NCBI GenBank assembly: GCA_963736505.1
Contig: CAVTOZ010000003.1
Location: 1,364,001-1,428,000, forward strand
DNA length: 64,000 nucleotides
Direction: 5' to 3'
From: Solirubrobacter sp963736505
Lineage (GTDB): Bacteria; Actinomycetota; Thermoleophilia; Solirubrobacterales; Solirubrobacteraceae
Shown here: positions 1 through 9,429 of the stretch, one piece after another
How positions within the stretch are numbered: the stretch's first letter is position 1
Layout of the letters: every line of letters begins with the position of its first letter
Position numbers and translations under genes: made by a program
The notes under the pieces: generated by a model
Told to the model about the DNA's origin: nothing
Databases searched by the model: none
Seen by the model: the letters and a program-made list of their open reading frames with translations, nothing else

Positions 1-1980
1 CGTTGGTCGGGCGCCGGTGCGGGTGCTGTGCAGCGCGGAGAGCGTCGGCAGTTCGCGGGGTACGTTGAAGTCCGGACAATCGTGTGCCTGGGCGGCCTTC
101 ATGTACGAGCGCCAGATCGGACCAGATGTCGGGCCGCCGAAGCCGGTGTAGCTGCGTGAGCGTGGATGGCCGGTCCACACCGCGGTCGAGTACCGCGGCG
201 TGTAGCCGACGAACCAGGCGTCGGACAGGCCGTCGGTGGTGCCGGTCTTGCCGGCTTCTGAGCTGCAGCCGATCGAGGTGTATCCGGCGCCGGTGCCTTT
301 GGTGATCACGCCCTCGAGGACTTTCGTGACGTCATAGGCCTCGCCGTCGGTGAGCACGCGGTGACCGGAAGCGCTCGCGGGCCGCTCGACGTGGCCGTCA
401 GGGAAGACGACCTTGGCGATCATGGTCGGGGCGCGGCGGACGCCACCGTCAGCGAGTGTGGCGTAGGCGCTGGCCATCTCGAGCGGCGTGACGCCCTCGC
501 TCAGCCCGCCGATCGCGGCTGCCGGGGGGATGTAGCAGTTCGCGCCGCGCTTGCAGGCATGGTTCTTGGCGGTGACGCCCAGGGGCGAGGTGATCCCCAT
601 CGAGTACGCGGTGTCGGCGAATTGCTGCACCCCGACGTCGAGCACGAGCTGGGCGAACACCGCGTTGACCGATTCCACCGTCGCGTCGGCGAGCGACATC
701 GTCCCGCTCCCCGGCTCGGAGTTGTTGACCGTCCACGAGCTGCCGCCCGGGAGTGTCAACGTCAACGGCGCGCTGCCGTCGTAGTACGTCGAGTTCGGGT
801 CGACGCCCTGTTTGATCGCGGTTGCAAGGACGAACGGCTTGAACGAAGACCCCGGTTGCCGGTGTGCCTGGGCGGCGAAGTTGAACTGACTGTCGCCGGA
901 ATAGTGCTGGCTGGAGGCGAGCGCCACGATCTCGCCGGTCCTGGGATCGACCGAGGCCAGCGCCGACGCGGGCCCCCCGTTCGGATTGCAGACCGCGCAC
1001 GCGTCGACCGCGCTCTGCGCCGCCTTCTGCAGGCGCGGGTTGATCGTCGTGTACACCTTCAGCCCGCCGGTGCGGACCACGTCGGCTCCGTAGCGCTGGA
1101 TCAGTTCCTTCTGGACGTAGTCGAAGATGTACGGCTGCTTGATCTGGGTGTAGCGCTTCGACGGATGCAGCGCGAGCTTGTGCGACACCGCGCTCGCGTA
1201 CTGAGCCGCGGTGACGTAGTGCTGCTTGAGCATGGCCTGCAGCACGTCGTTGCGGCGTGTCAGCGCCGCTTTCGGATGGAGTAGCGGGTTGTACTCCGAC
1301 GGGGCCTGCGGGAGTCCGGCGATCAGCGCCGCCTCGGGGAGCGTCAGCCGCTTCGCCGGGCGCGAGAAGTAGGTCTCCGCCGCCGCCTGCACGCCGAGCG
1401 CGGTGGCGCCCGCGTTGGTGCCGTAGGGCGCCGTGTTCAGGTAGTCGGTGAGGATCGCGTCCTTCGAGTTGGCGTCGTTCTCCTCGTTGGCCAGGTGTGC
1501 CTCGATGATCTTGCGCCGGATCGTCTGGCTCGGGTGCGCGAGGTAGAGGTTGCGGACCAGCTGCTGCGTGATCGTCGAGGCGCCCTGCAGCGGCTTGCCG
1601 CCGGCCTTCGCATCGCGCCACCCGGCACGGACGATCGCCTGCACGTCGACCCCGCCCTCTTTGTAGAAGTTCTTGTCCTCGATCGCGATCGTGCCGTCCT
1701 TGACCCAGTGCGACATGAGGTCGCCCGCCACGGGCTCCCGGATCGTCTCGGAATGGATCACGCCGAGCTGCGAGCCGTCCGCGGCGTAGATCTTCGTCAC
1801 CAGGGACTGCTTGCGGGGCTTCAGCTCGCTGATCGCCGGAGCGGAGTCGTAGATCCGCAAGAACCAGATGACGCCCGCGGCGACCGCCCCCGCGGCAAGC
1901 ACCAGCACCAGGCCTGCGATGAGCACAAGCCACCTCAACGGCGAGCCGCGTCGCCTTCGCCTCAGCGCCAGGCTCGGCAA
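1..1980 (-). CDS. Class A penicillin-binding protein (glycosyltransferase/transpeptidase), 3' end outside window
   Basis: A bifunctional peptidoglycan synthase that polymerises lipid II and cross-links stem peptides outside the membrane. Reading the minus strand from a TTG at 1980 gives a basic N-terminus, one TM helix (about residues 17-42), then a family 51 glycosyltransferase domain with EDKNFYKEGGVD, GASTITQQLVRN and a downstream RRKIIEAHLANEEN segment. The transpeptidase domain has all three active-site motifs: SSFK (in QPGSSFKPF), SVN (in ESVNAVF) and KTG (in AGKTGTTD). An in-frame TGA lies 9 bases upstream of the TTG, so the start cannot be much further out. The frame is open to base 1 (at least 660 residues), so the C-terminus is missing. 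It is the chromosomal gene flanking the tRNA-integrated elements. Confidence 0.9.
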   Translation of the reverse strand, partial: MPSLALRRRRRGSPLRWLVLIAGLVLVLAAGAVAAGVIWFLRIYDSAPAISELKPRKQSLVTKIYAADGSQLGVIHSETIREPVAGDLMSHWVKDGTIAIEDKNFYKEGGVDVQAIVRAGWRDAKAGGKPLQGASTITQQLVRNLYLAHPSQTIRRKIIEAHLANEENDANSKDAILTDYLNTAPYGTNAGATALGVQAAAETYFSRPAKRLTLPEAALIAGLPQAPSEYNPLLHPKAALTRRNDVLQAMLKQHYVTAAQYASAVSHKLALHPSKRYTQIKQPYIFDYVQKELIQRYGADVVRTGGLKVYTTINPRLQKAAQSAVDACAVCNPNGGPASALASVDPRTGEIVALASSQHYSGDSQFNFAAQAHRQPGSSFKPFVLATAIKQGVDPNSTYYDGSAPLTLTLPGGSSWTVNNSEPGSGTMSLADATVESVNAVFAQLVLDVGVQQFADTAYSMGITSPLGVTAKNHACKRGANCYIPPAAAIGGLSEGVTPLEMASAYATLADGGVRRAPTMIAKVVFPDGHVERPASASGHRVLTDGEAYDVTKVLEGVITKGTGAGYTSIGCSSEAGKTGTTDGLSDAWFVGYTPRYSTAVWTGHPRSRSYTGFGGPTSGPIWRSYMKAAQAHDCPDFNVPRELPTLSALHSTRTGARPT

Positions 1981-2125
1981 GACAATTCAGGCTAGCCGCC
2001 TTCAGCCCCGGAATGACCGACGCCCGCGAGCGACGATGGCGAGCGTCGGCTTGCGGCCTACGGGCGGGGCGGCGCCGGCGGCCGCGCCAGGACAGCGTGC
2101 AGCGGCAGCGTCTCGCGGGAACGGT

Positions 2126-2168
2126 GATGCCGGAGGAGGGACTCGAACCCCCGACACGCGGATATGAT
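2126..2168 (-). repeat. Outer attachment-site copy: truncated 3' half of tRNA-Met (element 1 left end)
   Basis: This stretch matches the T-arm, variable region and 3' anticodon stem of the intact tRNA at 36047-36120, then departs. One T is missing next to the anticodon loop compared with the other two copies. No acceptor 5' strand or D-arm follows, so it is not a tRNA gene. It is the duplicated att core at the distal end of the tandem array. Confidence 0.85.
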
Positions 2169-2220
2169 GCTCCCAGCATTCAGCTTTTGCCTGCATAGCG
2201 GCGTGTTTCGGGGTCTCTGA

Positions 2221-2229
2221 GGGGGACAG
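2221..2229 (+). promoter_or_regulatory. Putative arm-type integrase binding site, element 1 left end
   Basis: GGGGGACAG lies 53 bases inside the att core copy. The same heptamer GGGGACA is found 54 bases inside the second att copy (15141) and as close pairs next to both integrase genes (14918-14940 and 35918-35936). The conserved placement suggests arm-type sites for the tyrosine recombinase. This is inferred from repetition only. Confidence 0.45.
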
Positions 2230-2319
2230 AATGGCAGGCGAGGCGCACGTGATAGCGATGTTCAAGGGCTACGACGCCATCAAGTAGCCGTTGAGGGGGA
2301 ACGCCCTCGATTGTCGGAA

Positions 2320-2520
2320 CTAGTACACCGGGGGAACCGCCTTGTAGTCGTCCAGGCTGACGTAGTCCCAAGGAGGGTCATTGAGAACCTCGGACGGGCG
2401 GCGGGAACTCGCCCGGGCGGCGACGATGGGGAGCATGTCGAGTTCACGCATGACTACGGCCGGGTAGTCCGACCCGTGGACCGATGCTACGACTGCCTTC
2501 TCACTACGCGTCGGTCGCAT
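2320..2520 (-). CDS. Possible small protein, unknown
   Basis: An ATG at 2520 opens a 66-residue frame with plausible composition (MRPTRSEKAVVASVHG...) and an AGGGA about 9 bases upstream of the start. The surrounding 2.2-2.6 kb stretch has lower GC than its neighbours. No family is recognised. It lies at the left end of element 1, where decay is extensive, so it could be a chance frame. The opposite-strand frame over the same bases is less protein-like. Confidence 0.3.
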   Translation of the reverse strand: MRPTRSEKAVVASVHGSDYPAVVMRELDMLPIVAARASSRRPSEVLNDPPWDYVSLDDYKAVPPVY

Positions 2521-2589
2521 GATTCTGGTCCCTGGAAAGTCGCTTGTGTTGACGCAAAGCGTCAAGCAGTAATTGTCACGCGTTGTCGA

Positions 2590-2745
2590 CTCCTGAAAAC
2601 GGAGAGCGAGCACCGGCACGGCGCGCGTCCGTTCGTGACCGAGCACGAGCTCGACGCCCGCCTCGACGCCAACCGGGAACGTCTCGCCGAGCGCGCGACG
2701 GACCGGATCCTTCGGCGGAGCCGAGGCTTCGGCCGGGAGGTGTGA
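2590..2745 (+). pseudogene. C-terminal remnant of MobF relaxase
   Basis: The frame ending in TGA at 2745 reads ...HGARPFVTEHELDARL...LAERATDRILRRS. This matches the last approximately 45 residues of the relaxase remnant in element 2 (about 30490-30620), which reads HGTRPFVSEQERR...LAERATERILRRG. Nothing upstream resembles the rest of the relaxase, so element 1 has lost almost all of it. The next gene overlaps it closely, as at the same place in element 2, which shows that the two elements descend from a common backbone. Confidence 0.6.
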
Positions 2746-2747
2746 CC

Positions 2748-3176
2748 GTGCCGAGAACCTCCGTCCGCCCGAACCAGCCGCTTCCGCGCTACACGCTCAC
2801 GCGCCGCGAGGCCGCCGCGGCGCTCAGCATCAGTCTCAACCACTTCGAGCGTCACGTGCAGCCCGAGCTCAAGGTCGTGCCGTCGGGCCAGCTCATCCTC
2901 ATTCCCGTCAGCGAGCTCGAGCGCTGGGTCCAGCGGCACGCGCGAGCGCGCCGATCCCGGCGGTTCGCGCTCATTCGCCCGCGCCCGAGGGTATTCGCGA
3001 CCGACACCGACGAGGTCGCGTGGAGCACCGCGGTGGAGGCGGCGCCCTGGCTGGGGCTCGAGCGAGCCCGGACGAGGCGATCGAGCTGGACGAGCTGTTC
3101 GAGCGGCTCGAGCCCTTCAAGCGCCGTGTTGCCGACGCCATCCGCGAAGGGCGGCGTGCAGCGGGAAGGCGACTGA
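2748..3176 (+). CDS. MerR/excisionase-type helix-turn-helix protein (backbone gene, degraded C-terminus)
   Basis: A small DNA-binding protein. The segment LTRREAAAALSISLNHFERHV followed by LILIPVSELERWVQRH is the winged-helix layout of excisionase and helix-turn-helix family 17 proteins, which bend DNA at att sites or regulate element genes. GTG at 2748 is chosen because its element 2 homologue starts with ATG at the equivalent base (30632) and GGGAGG sits 7 bases upstream. The first about 75 residues look genuine. After about 3040 the protein-like sequence (DEAIELDELFERLEPFKRRV) moves to another frame, so the C-terminus is probably frameshifted. It directly follows the relaxase tail, as in element 2. 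The role as excisionase or recombination directionality factor is inference. Confidence 0.6.
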   Translation: MPRTSVRPNQPLPRYTLTRREAAAALSISLNHFERHVQPELKVVPSGQLILIPVSELERWVQRHARARRSRRFALIRPRPRVFATDTDEVAWSTAVEAAPWLGLERARTRRSSWTSCSSGSSPSSAVLPTPSAKGGVQREGD

Positions 3177-3240
3177 GCCGGCCTGGTTGCGCGACGCCCG
3201 TTGTGGGGAGCATCTGCGTGTGCGCGTTCAGGAACGCACC

Positions 3241-3987
3241 ATGCGCCCACGCCAGCTCGTGCGCGAACCGCCGGCCGGCGATCCCTGGGACCTCGAAGCG
3301 CTCGCCCGCGCCCGCCGGCTCGGCGACTGGATGTTCAGCCGTCTGCCGCCGTCGAGCGGCGCGCGGGTCGCGGAGGTGGGCGCGGGGATCGGGACGTTCA
3401 GCGGGCGGTTCCTCGACGCCGGCGCGCGCGAGCTGCTGCTGATCGAGCCCGCGCCGTCCTGCGTCGTCCGCCTGCGCGCACGCTACGGCGCGGACGACCG
3501 AGTGCGCATCATCGACGAGGCGCTAGAGGACGCGCCGGAGGACTGGGCCGGCCGGTATGACCTCGTCGTTTGCCAGAACGTGCTGGAGCACATCGCCGAC
3601 GACCGCGCCGCGTTCGTCGCGATGGCGAGCGCGCTGCGGCCGGGCGGCACGCTGGCGCTGCTCGTGCCGGCGCACCCGTGGCTGTTCAACCGCCTGGACC
3701 GACGCTTCGGCCATCACCGGCGCTACAGCATGAAGCGGCTTCGGGGATTTGCCGCGGACGCGGGGTTGACGGTCGATCGGCTCGAGCGCTTCAACGCCTT
3801 GGGCGTTCTCGGCTGGCTGGTCGAGGGCCTGGCTCCGGTGCCGGCGATCCGCCCGCGCGCGGTGCGCGTCTTCGAGCACGCGCTCGGGCCCTGGCGCCGG
3901 TTCGAGGACCGCGTCCGCATGCCGGTGGGCCTGAGCCTGATACTCCACGCCCGGCAACGGCCCGCCGGCACCGGCGCACGGTCTTGA
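3241..3987 (+). CDS. Class I SAM-dependent methyltransferase
   Basis: A cytosolic methyltransferase of the UbiE/COQ5-like Methyltransf_11 type. Motif I is VAEVGAGIGTFSGRF, an acidic residue follows beta-2 (LLLIEPAPS), and the post-core segment has CQNVLEHIADDRAAF, SALRPGGTLALLVPAH and a HHRRYS motif common in methyltransferases that act near lipid-linked or sugar substrates. The length of about 248 residues is normal for the family. ATG 3241 is preferred, although the frame is open upstream to 3187. Its TGA overlaps the TTG start of the following membrane glycosyltransferase, so the two are coupled and may work on the same glycolipid. The substrate is unknown. Confidence 0.75.
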   Translation: MRPRQLVREPPAGDPWDLEALARARRLGDWMFSRLPPSSGARVAEVGAGIGTFSGRFLDAGARELLLIEPAPSCVVRLRARYGADDRVRIIDEALEDAPEDWAGRYDLVVCQNVLEHIADDRAAFVAMASALRPGGTLALLVPAHPWLFNRLDRRFGHHRRYSMKRLRGFAADAGLTVDRLERFNALGVLGWLVEGLAPVPAIRPRAVRVFEHALGPWRRFEDRVRMPVGLSLILHARQRPAGTGARS

Positions 3988-5282
3988 AGCGGTTCGGGCT
4001 CCTGCTGGCGCTGGCGCTGCTGCTCCGCCTGGGCTTCATCGCTGCAACCCCCGAGTACGTCCCGGCGCATGACGATGGCCACTACGCCCGGCTCGCATGC
4101 TCGATCGCCGTCTCCGGGAGCTATCCGCTGCGGACCCCGAGTACCACGCCCGAGGGGTGCACCGCGATGCCACGCGGCGCAAACGCGCCGACGGCGTTCC
4201 GGCCTCCCGGCTATTCGCTCGTGCTCGCCGGCGTGCTCGAGCTCGAGCCCCCGCTCCCGCGCGACTTCTGGACGAACGGGCGCGTGCTCAACGCGCTGCT
4301 CGGGACGCTCGTCGTCGCGCTCGTCGGGCTGATCGCGCTGCACGTCTGGGGCCGCGGCGTCGCTCTCGTGGCCGTGGGTCTGGCCGCCGTCGACACGCCG
4401 CTGATCCTGGTCGGCGGGTCGCTGCTCTCAGAGCCGCTGTTCGTCGCGCTCGTGCTCGGAGCCGTGTATGCCGTGCTGCGGAGCGGGACGGCCCGGCGCG
4501 GGCTGTTGTGGGTCGCGAGCGCCGGCGTGCTCGTCGGCCTAGCGGCGCTGACCCGGTCGACCGGGCTGGTCCTGCTTGTGCCGCTCGGCCTGGCGGTCGC
4601 GCGGCGCCCGCGCCGGCCGGCGGCGGTCGTCGTGCTGTTGCTCGCCACCGCCGTCACGCTGGCGCCGTGGACGATCCGCAACGAGCTGCGGATGCACGCG
4701 TTCATCCCGGTCAGTACCCAGGTCGGCAGCTGGCTCGCCGGAACGTACAACCAACAGGCGCGCGACGACCGCTTCCACGCAGCGTCCTCGCAGGTCCGCG
4801 TGCGGGCATTCCGCGACCTCAACCGGCTCGACGAGGTGGAGCGCCAGCGCGCGCTGACGCGCCGTGCGGTCAGCTACGTCGCCCGCCATCCGGACTACGT
4901 CGGCGAGGTCGTCCTGCACAACACGCAGCGTCTGCTCAACCTCGAAGGCGCCCGCTGGTGGCGCGCGCAGGGCGCCTCGATCAGCATGCCGCGCTGGGCG
5001 GCGGACGCGGGAGCGTACGGGTTCTGCGTGCTCGCCCTGATCGCTCTGCTGGGCGCGTTCGCCGCGGACGCCCGCCGCGCGCCCGGCTGGCTATGGCTGG
5101 TCCCCGTGCTCCTCTTCGCCGCCATCGTCGTCGCCGGCAGCGAGATCCGCTACCGCGCGCCGGTCGAGCCCTTCGTCGTCCTGCTCGCCGCGCTCGCCAT
5201 CCACTCGCTCCGCGAGCGCCGGCGCCGGCCGCCCGAGCCGCCTCCCGTTCGGCACCGCGACCCCGAGCCGTTGCCCGCCTAG
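3984..5282 (+). CDS. Family 39-like membrane glycosyltransferase (polyprenyl-phosphate-sugar dependent)
   Basis: A polytopic membrane protein of about 432 residues. A TTG start overlaps the stop of the preceding methyltransferase (TTGA). After the first TM helix comes an extracytoplasmic loop with AHDDGHYARLA, the acidic D-D-X-Y-type motif of GT-C fold enzymes, then FRPPGYSLVLAG and about ten further hydrophobic segments (for example GTLVVALVGLIALHV and PAAVVVLLLATAVTLAPW). APWTIRNELR before the C-terminal soluble part is typical of the family. It probably transfers a sugar from a polyprenyl-phosphate donor to a lipid or protein outside the membrane; the acceptor is not deducible. Cargo of element 1. 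Confidence 0.75.
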   Translation: MKRFGLLLALALLLRLGFIAATPEYVPAHDDGHYARLACSIAVSGSYPLRTPSTTPEGCTAMPRGANAPTAFRPPGYSLVLAGVLELEPPLPRDFWTNGRVLNALLGTLVVALVGLIALHVWGRGVALVAVGLAAVDTPLILVGGSLLSEPLFVALVLGAVYAVLRSGTARRGLLWVASAGVLVGLAALTRSTGLVLLVPLGLAVARRPRRPAAVVVLLLATAVTLAPWTIRNELRMHAFIPVSTQVGSWLAGTYNQQARDDRFHAASSQVRVRAFRDLNRLDEVERQRALTRRAVSYVARHPDYVGEVVLHNTQRLLNLEGARWWRAQGASISMPRWAADAGAYGFCVLALIALLGAFAADARRAPGWLWLVPVLLFAAIVVAGSEIRYRAPVEPFVVLLAALAIHSLRERRRRPPEPPPVRHRDPEPLPA

Positions 5283-5449
5283 CAGCTCAGGCTAGGAGGA
5301 CAGTCGGCCACGTCAACCAACGCGGCATTACCGGTGTCGCGATCGCGCGCACGCGCGCAACGACACTGAGTCCGGAGTTACTCGTCAATCAGCGTGCCTG
5401 GTCGGTGGATACGGGTTCGCGGAGGTTGTTCAAGGGAGCGAGCAGCGCT

Positions 5450-6810
5450 TACGGCCCTTGAATGCGCGTATGACAAGCCTGGCCGAATTCGCACTCCGGG
5501 CGTGGTATCGGGCGGCGCTCCCGGGGCTTCACTCGGGGTCGACGCCCTCCAGCTCGACCGGGACCTGGGTCGGGAAGTAACCGCCGGCGGACGCGGGCCA
5601 CTGCACCGGGATCACGTGCGAGACCCGACCGTCGGCTCCCCCTGAACGACGCGCGTGGGACTGGCCCGCGGCTATAGAGGTCCAAGTCACCTTCGAGGCC
5701 GATCAGCGAGGCCCCGTCGGGCAACCACTCGGCGTCATACAGACCTGGGAGCGGTACCGGGCGTGCCGCCCGGCCACGCCGCGAGTTGCGCTTCGCCGGA
5801 ATCGTTGGATTCGCCGGTCGGCAGGCCGAGGAGACGAGTCGCGTCAGGCGACCACCTCGGGGCGCCGGTGAGCTTCAGCCGCCGGCTGCGATCCGGAGGC
5901 GAGCGAGACCACCCCGACGCGACCGTGCACATCCTCGACGGCCAGGCGTTGCGCCACCGGCGACCACTTATGTGACGAGCACGTCCAGCGACGAGTAGCG
6001 CGAAGCGACGATCCGCCCCGTGACGGCGTCGAACCGCGTCAACCGGATGTAGTCATGTGAGTCGCAGGTCTGCGCGATCAATTGGTCATCGGTCAGGAAC
6101 GCCGCGGACGGGATCTCGACTGCACGCCGCGCGCGCGGCACCAGCAACCAGCGCCGCCGCTCGGGGTCGACGACGAGCAGCCGATCGACCGTGGCGTCGC
6201 CCCACGTCTAGAGCACGGCGAAGCGACGCCCGCTCGGCACCAGATCAGTCGCGGCGATCGGCCGAAGTGCCGGAGTGGGATGTCCATTGAGTCGCCGCTG
6301 CGCCAGCGAACGCGGACTCCCGTCGAACCGACATGCACGCCCCAAAGCTGTGCGCCGGGTCCGTAGCGGAAGGCCGGACCGCTGACGGGTTCAAAGGTGC
6401 CCGTCCGGCGCCAGCCGGACGATGCTCTCCCCATCAAACCCCGGGCATGAGGTACCGCACACGTCGACATCCTCGACGTCGGCGATCCTCACCAGGACGT
6501 GCGGACCAGCCGACGGAGCCTGTCTGACGACGGTCCGTGCCTTGGACGACGGCCGGTCACCCGCGGCGAGCGCAAACGCCAACGCCAACGGCCAAGCAGC
6601 AGGCGCATGTCGCGACGCTGCTCCCGCGCGGGCACGCGGGCAACTCCAGACACGCGAAGCGGCAGCGCGCGGAGCGCACGGTCGCGACCCGTCATTCTCG
6701 TCGCTGCCGAGATCTGCCAGATGCCCTCGCGACTGTGGTGTTTTAGGACGGATGGTCCACGCCGAATCAGTCGCGCTCCAACGGGAGCAGTCGATGACGG
6801 AGCTCATCGT
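5450..6810 (-). pseudogene. Decayed beta-propeller (TolB/WD40-like) protein
   Basis: Protein-like sequence on the minus strand jumps between frames. One frame gives HVLVRIADVEDVDVCGTSC...GESIVRLAPDG, which continues in another as TFEPVSGPAFRYGPGAQLWGV, and further on LLVVDPERRRWLLVPRARG and AFLTDDQLIAQTCDSHDYIRLTRFD. Alternating hydrophobic strands with PDG turns resemble TolB/PD40 propeller repeats. No frame is open across the region and several stops and shifts are needed, so this is called a remnant. The family assignment is tentative. Confidence 0.35.
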
Positions 6811-6837
6811 CGAGCTCGATACGCCGCGGCGCGCTCA

Positions 6838-7272
6838 TCAGCTGCCAGCGAGAGCCGCTAATCCGGCCATGCTGAGATCCGCCCGGAGATCCGGCGGTCC
6901 TGCAATCGCAGTGTCCTCCGCGATACTGAGCAGCGCAGAGGTGGCGACCTCACTCTCGGGAACGCGATGCCCATGGTCCTCGTAGCTGACCCAACGCTCG
7001 ACCGCACCAGCGGCCTCGAACTCCACAAACGCCTGGCTGACAACGAACACCCCATCCGGACCGTCGATGCCGCCGAAGCGATGGCTGCGCGCCGGCTCGA
7101 AATCGGCTCCAAGGCCGCAATCCCATCGCCTGACCGCCAGAATCTCCCTGTCGCTGGCGAGCCAGAGACGGACTCCCGTCCCGAGCACCGTGGCCACGCC
7201 GCCGGACTGTAGCCCGCGAGCGCCGTCGCAACGACGTTCCGGAACGCCGAACGATTTTCGGCGTACCGGCAT
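6838..7272 (-). CDS. Hypothetical protein
   Basis: A 144-residue frame on the minus strand whose central part is protein-like (GVRLWLASDREILAVRRWDCGLG...VFVVSQAFVEFEAAGAVERWVSYEDHG). No family is recognised. The overlapping minus frame (6858-7283) is serine/arginine rich and looks like a shadow. The first about 25 residues may belong to another reading frame, so the true start could be internal. Lies next to the decayed propeller gene and may be part of the same dead locus. Confidence 0.35.
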   Translation of the reverse strand: MPVRRKSFGVPERRCDGARGLQSGGVATVLGTGVRLWLASDREILAVRRWDCGLGADFEPARSHRFGGIDGPDGVFVVSQAFVEFEAAGAVERWVSYEDHGHRVPESEVATSALLSIAEDTAIAGPPDLRADLSMAGLAALAGS

Positions 7273-7678
7273 GAGCGACGCACAAATATCGCGCCACTCG
7301 GAGGGAGGGTGGTGCTTCAGGACGGAAGGGAGCAGCTGCAGGCGCGCGCACGAGTACCGCGCTCGGTTATCGGTTCTTCCAGCCGCCGCCCGCGGCGCTG
7401 ATCGTCGGCGTGGTGTTGCGGCGCGTCGCGCGTCGCGCGAATCGTCGAAGCATCCGCACTATCGACGCCATGAGAGGGCAACGCGCGAGCCTCCCGGCGG
7501 GTTGGCGGTAACGCGCCGGCACGCCAGGAATCTGACGGCGAGCGCGCACCCGGCTGCTGCGCGGCACGTTGGGGCCGGCTCTCGGTCGCCGCGCGTGCGA
7601 GCTGTACGTGCGTCAGGTCTGGCCGTCGCTCGTCCGGCTCGGTACGCTCGTGGCGTAGCAAGCGAAGGGAGGATGTCC

Positions 7679-7882
7679 ATGACCTTCGAGGTCGGAGATC
7701 GAGTGGTAGCCGAGTCAGAATCGACTGAGCGCCGCGCACGCTCCGGTACCGTCCGCGAGGTGGTCCGCGACGACCCTGCGCCGCGGTACCAAATCGACTG
7801 GGACGACGGCCACTCGACGGTGTACACGCCGGCTGCGGGCTCGCTGCATGCCGCCCCTACGCACGCGGAGCCTGCGCGCTGA
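7679..7882 (+). CDS. DUF1918 domain protein
   Basis: A short soluble protein of 67 residues matching the actinobacterial DUF1918 pattern: VGDRVVAESE...RSGTVREVV...RYQIDWDDGHSTVYTPAAG, a small beta-barrel of unknown role. Two in-frame ATGs exist. GAAGGGAGG directly abuts the first (7673), leaving no spacer, but sits 6 bases before the second (7679), so 7679 is chosen. DUF1918 proteins usually stand alone, as here. Confidence 0.75.
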   Translation: MTFEVGDRVVAESESTERRARSGTVREVVRDDPAPRYQIDWDDGHSTVYTPAAGSLHAAPTHAEPAR

Positions 7883-8283
7883 CGTTTGATGACCGACACC
7901 GCCCGCCACATAGCGTGCCGGGCGGCTAGGTGCCAACCCGCCCCGTCGCCGGTGTTCCTGACTCCCCCCGCCAATATGGGCACATTCGACGGCGATCTTC
8001 GCGACGGCCGCTTTGCATCGCGCGGACCCCGTATCGAATCTGGACGCGGCTCGGTAGCGCGGGGGTCGTTTCGCATCAGGGATTCGGGGCAGCCGTGCGG
8101 GCTGTTTGAGGCGGTGTCGCGGCAGCCTGGCGTGGGGCGCTGCGTCCCAGGCGTCAGCGCCGAAGCGAGCGCGTGCTTGCGCGTGTCCAGCTCCGTCTAT
8201 CGGCTGCTTGGGCGGGAGCGGTTTCCACCGCCGGGTCCGGTCTTGCGGCGCCTCGCCGCGGGGCTGATTTAGGCTCTGCCAGG

Positions 8284-9180
8284 ATGGGATTTGCCGACCC
8301 CGAGCTCGCCGCCTTTATCGCCCAGCCGGCTCCGGCCTTCGCGGAGCTCGACGTGGCGGCGATCCGGGCCGGCGTCGACGAGCGCGCCCGCGTGCGGGAA
8401 CGTGGGCCGGAGCTGGCCGAGGTGCGCGACACCGGGCGGTTCCGGCTCTACCGGCCGGCCCATGGGCCGCTCCCGCTGGTGCTCTACCTGCACGGCGGTG
8501 GTTGGACGATCGGCACGCTGGACTCCTTCGACCGCGTGTGCCGGCGGCTGGCCGCCGGGTCGGGCTGCGCGGTGGCGGCGCTCGATTACCGGCTGGCGCC
8601 CGAGCATCCGTGGCCGGCGTCGGTCGACGACACGGTGGACGCGCTGCGGCGGATCGCCGCGTGCGCGCCCGAGTTGGGCGAGCAGACCGGGCCGGTCGCG
8701 GTCGCGGGCGACAGCGCGGGCGGCACGCTCGCCGCGCTGGCCTGCCTGCGTTTGCGCGATGAGCCCGAGCTGCTGCCCCACCTCCAAGTGCTGATCTACT
8801 CGAACACCGATCTGGCCGACGAGGACTCGCCATCGATGCGCGAGAAAGCTACGGGCTACGGGCTTGAGGCCGAGGCCACGCGCTTCTTCCGCGCCCAGTG
8901 GGTGCCCGATCACAACCGCTGGACCGACCCGGAGGTCAGCCCGCTGCGGGCGCCCGACGTCTCCGGCGTGCCCGAGGCGATCGTGGTCACCGCCGAGCAC
9001 GACCCGTTGCGCGACCAAGCCGAGGCGTACGCCGCGCGGCTAGGCGAGGCCGGAGTCGACGTTGTCGCGCGCCGCGAACGCGGGCTCGTGCACAACTTCC
9101 TCCAGCTCGACGACGTCTCGCCTGCCTGCGCGGCAGCGGCGGACCGGATCGCGGCGGAGATCGGGCGGCGGCTACGGTGA
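8284..9180 (+). CDS. Alpha/beta hydrolase fold-3 esterase/lipase (HSL family)
   Basis: A carboxylesterase of the hormone-sensitive-lipase group, 298 residues, a normal length. The oxyanion-hole motif is YLHGGGWTIG, the nucleophile elbow is VAGDSAGGTLA, and the acid and base lie in VTAEHDPLRDQ and LVHNF. YRLAPEHPWPA is also diagnostic of the family. ATG 8284 with AGG just upstream is chosen over a frame open from 8173, because the family begins shortly before the PELAAFI segment. The substrate is probably a short-chain acyl ester; the cellular role is unknown. Cargo of element 1. Confidence 0.85.
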   Translation: MGFADPELAAFIAQPAPAFAELDVAAIRAGVDERARVRERGPELAEVRDTGRFRLYRPAHGPLPLVLYLHGGGWTIGTLDSFDRVCRRLAAGSGCAVAALDYRLAPEHPWPASVDDTVDALRRIAACAPELGEQTGPVAVAGDSAGGTLAALACLRLRDEPELLPHLQVLIYSNTDLADEDSPSMREKATGYGLEAEATRFFRAQWVPDHNRWTDPEVSPLRAPDVSGVPEAIVVTAEHDPLRDQAEAYAARLGEAGVDVVARRERGLVHNFLQLDDVSPACAAAADRIAAEIGRRLR

Positions 9181-9285
9181 CGGACGCGGCTCGTCGTGTT
9201 CACCGACCCGGCGTGCCCGTTCGCGTTCTCGGCCAAGCCGGCGCGCCGGCGCCTGTTCTCGCACTACGGCCAGCACCTGCGTTAG
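9181..9285 (+). pseudogene. N-terminal fragment of a DsbA-fold thioredoxin-like protein
   Basis: Starting just after the esterase stop, this short frame reads TRLVVFTDPACPFAFSAKPARRRLFSHYG and then stops at TAG. The VVFTDPACPFA opening resembles the strand and redox-site turn of DSBA/FrnE-like oxidoreductases, with CxF instead of CxxC. No continuation is seen in any frame, so only about the first 35 codons survive. Confidence 0.4.
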
Positions 9286-9429
9286 AGCTCGCGGATGATC
9301 GTGGCCACCCGCGAGCAGGGTGAAGCGGACAAGTTGGCCGAGGTGCGCCGGGCTGCAGCGTAAGTGGATCTACCTCGACATGCGCGGCACGGAGCGTTCC
9401 GGATACCGGACGGATATGCCCAATTTCGA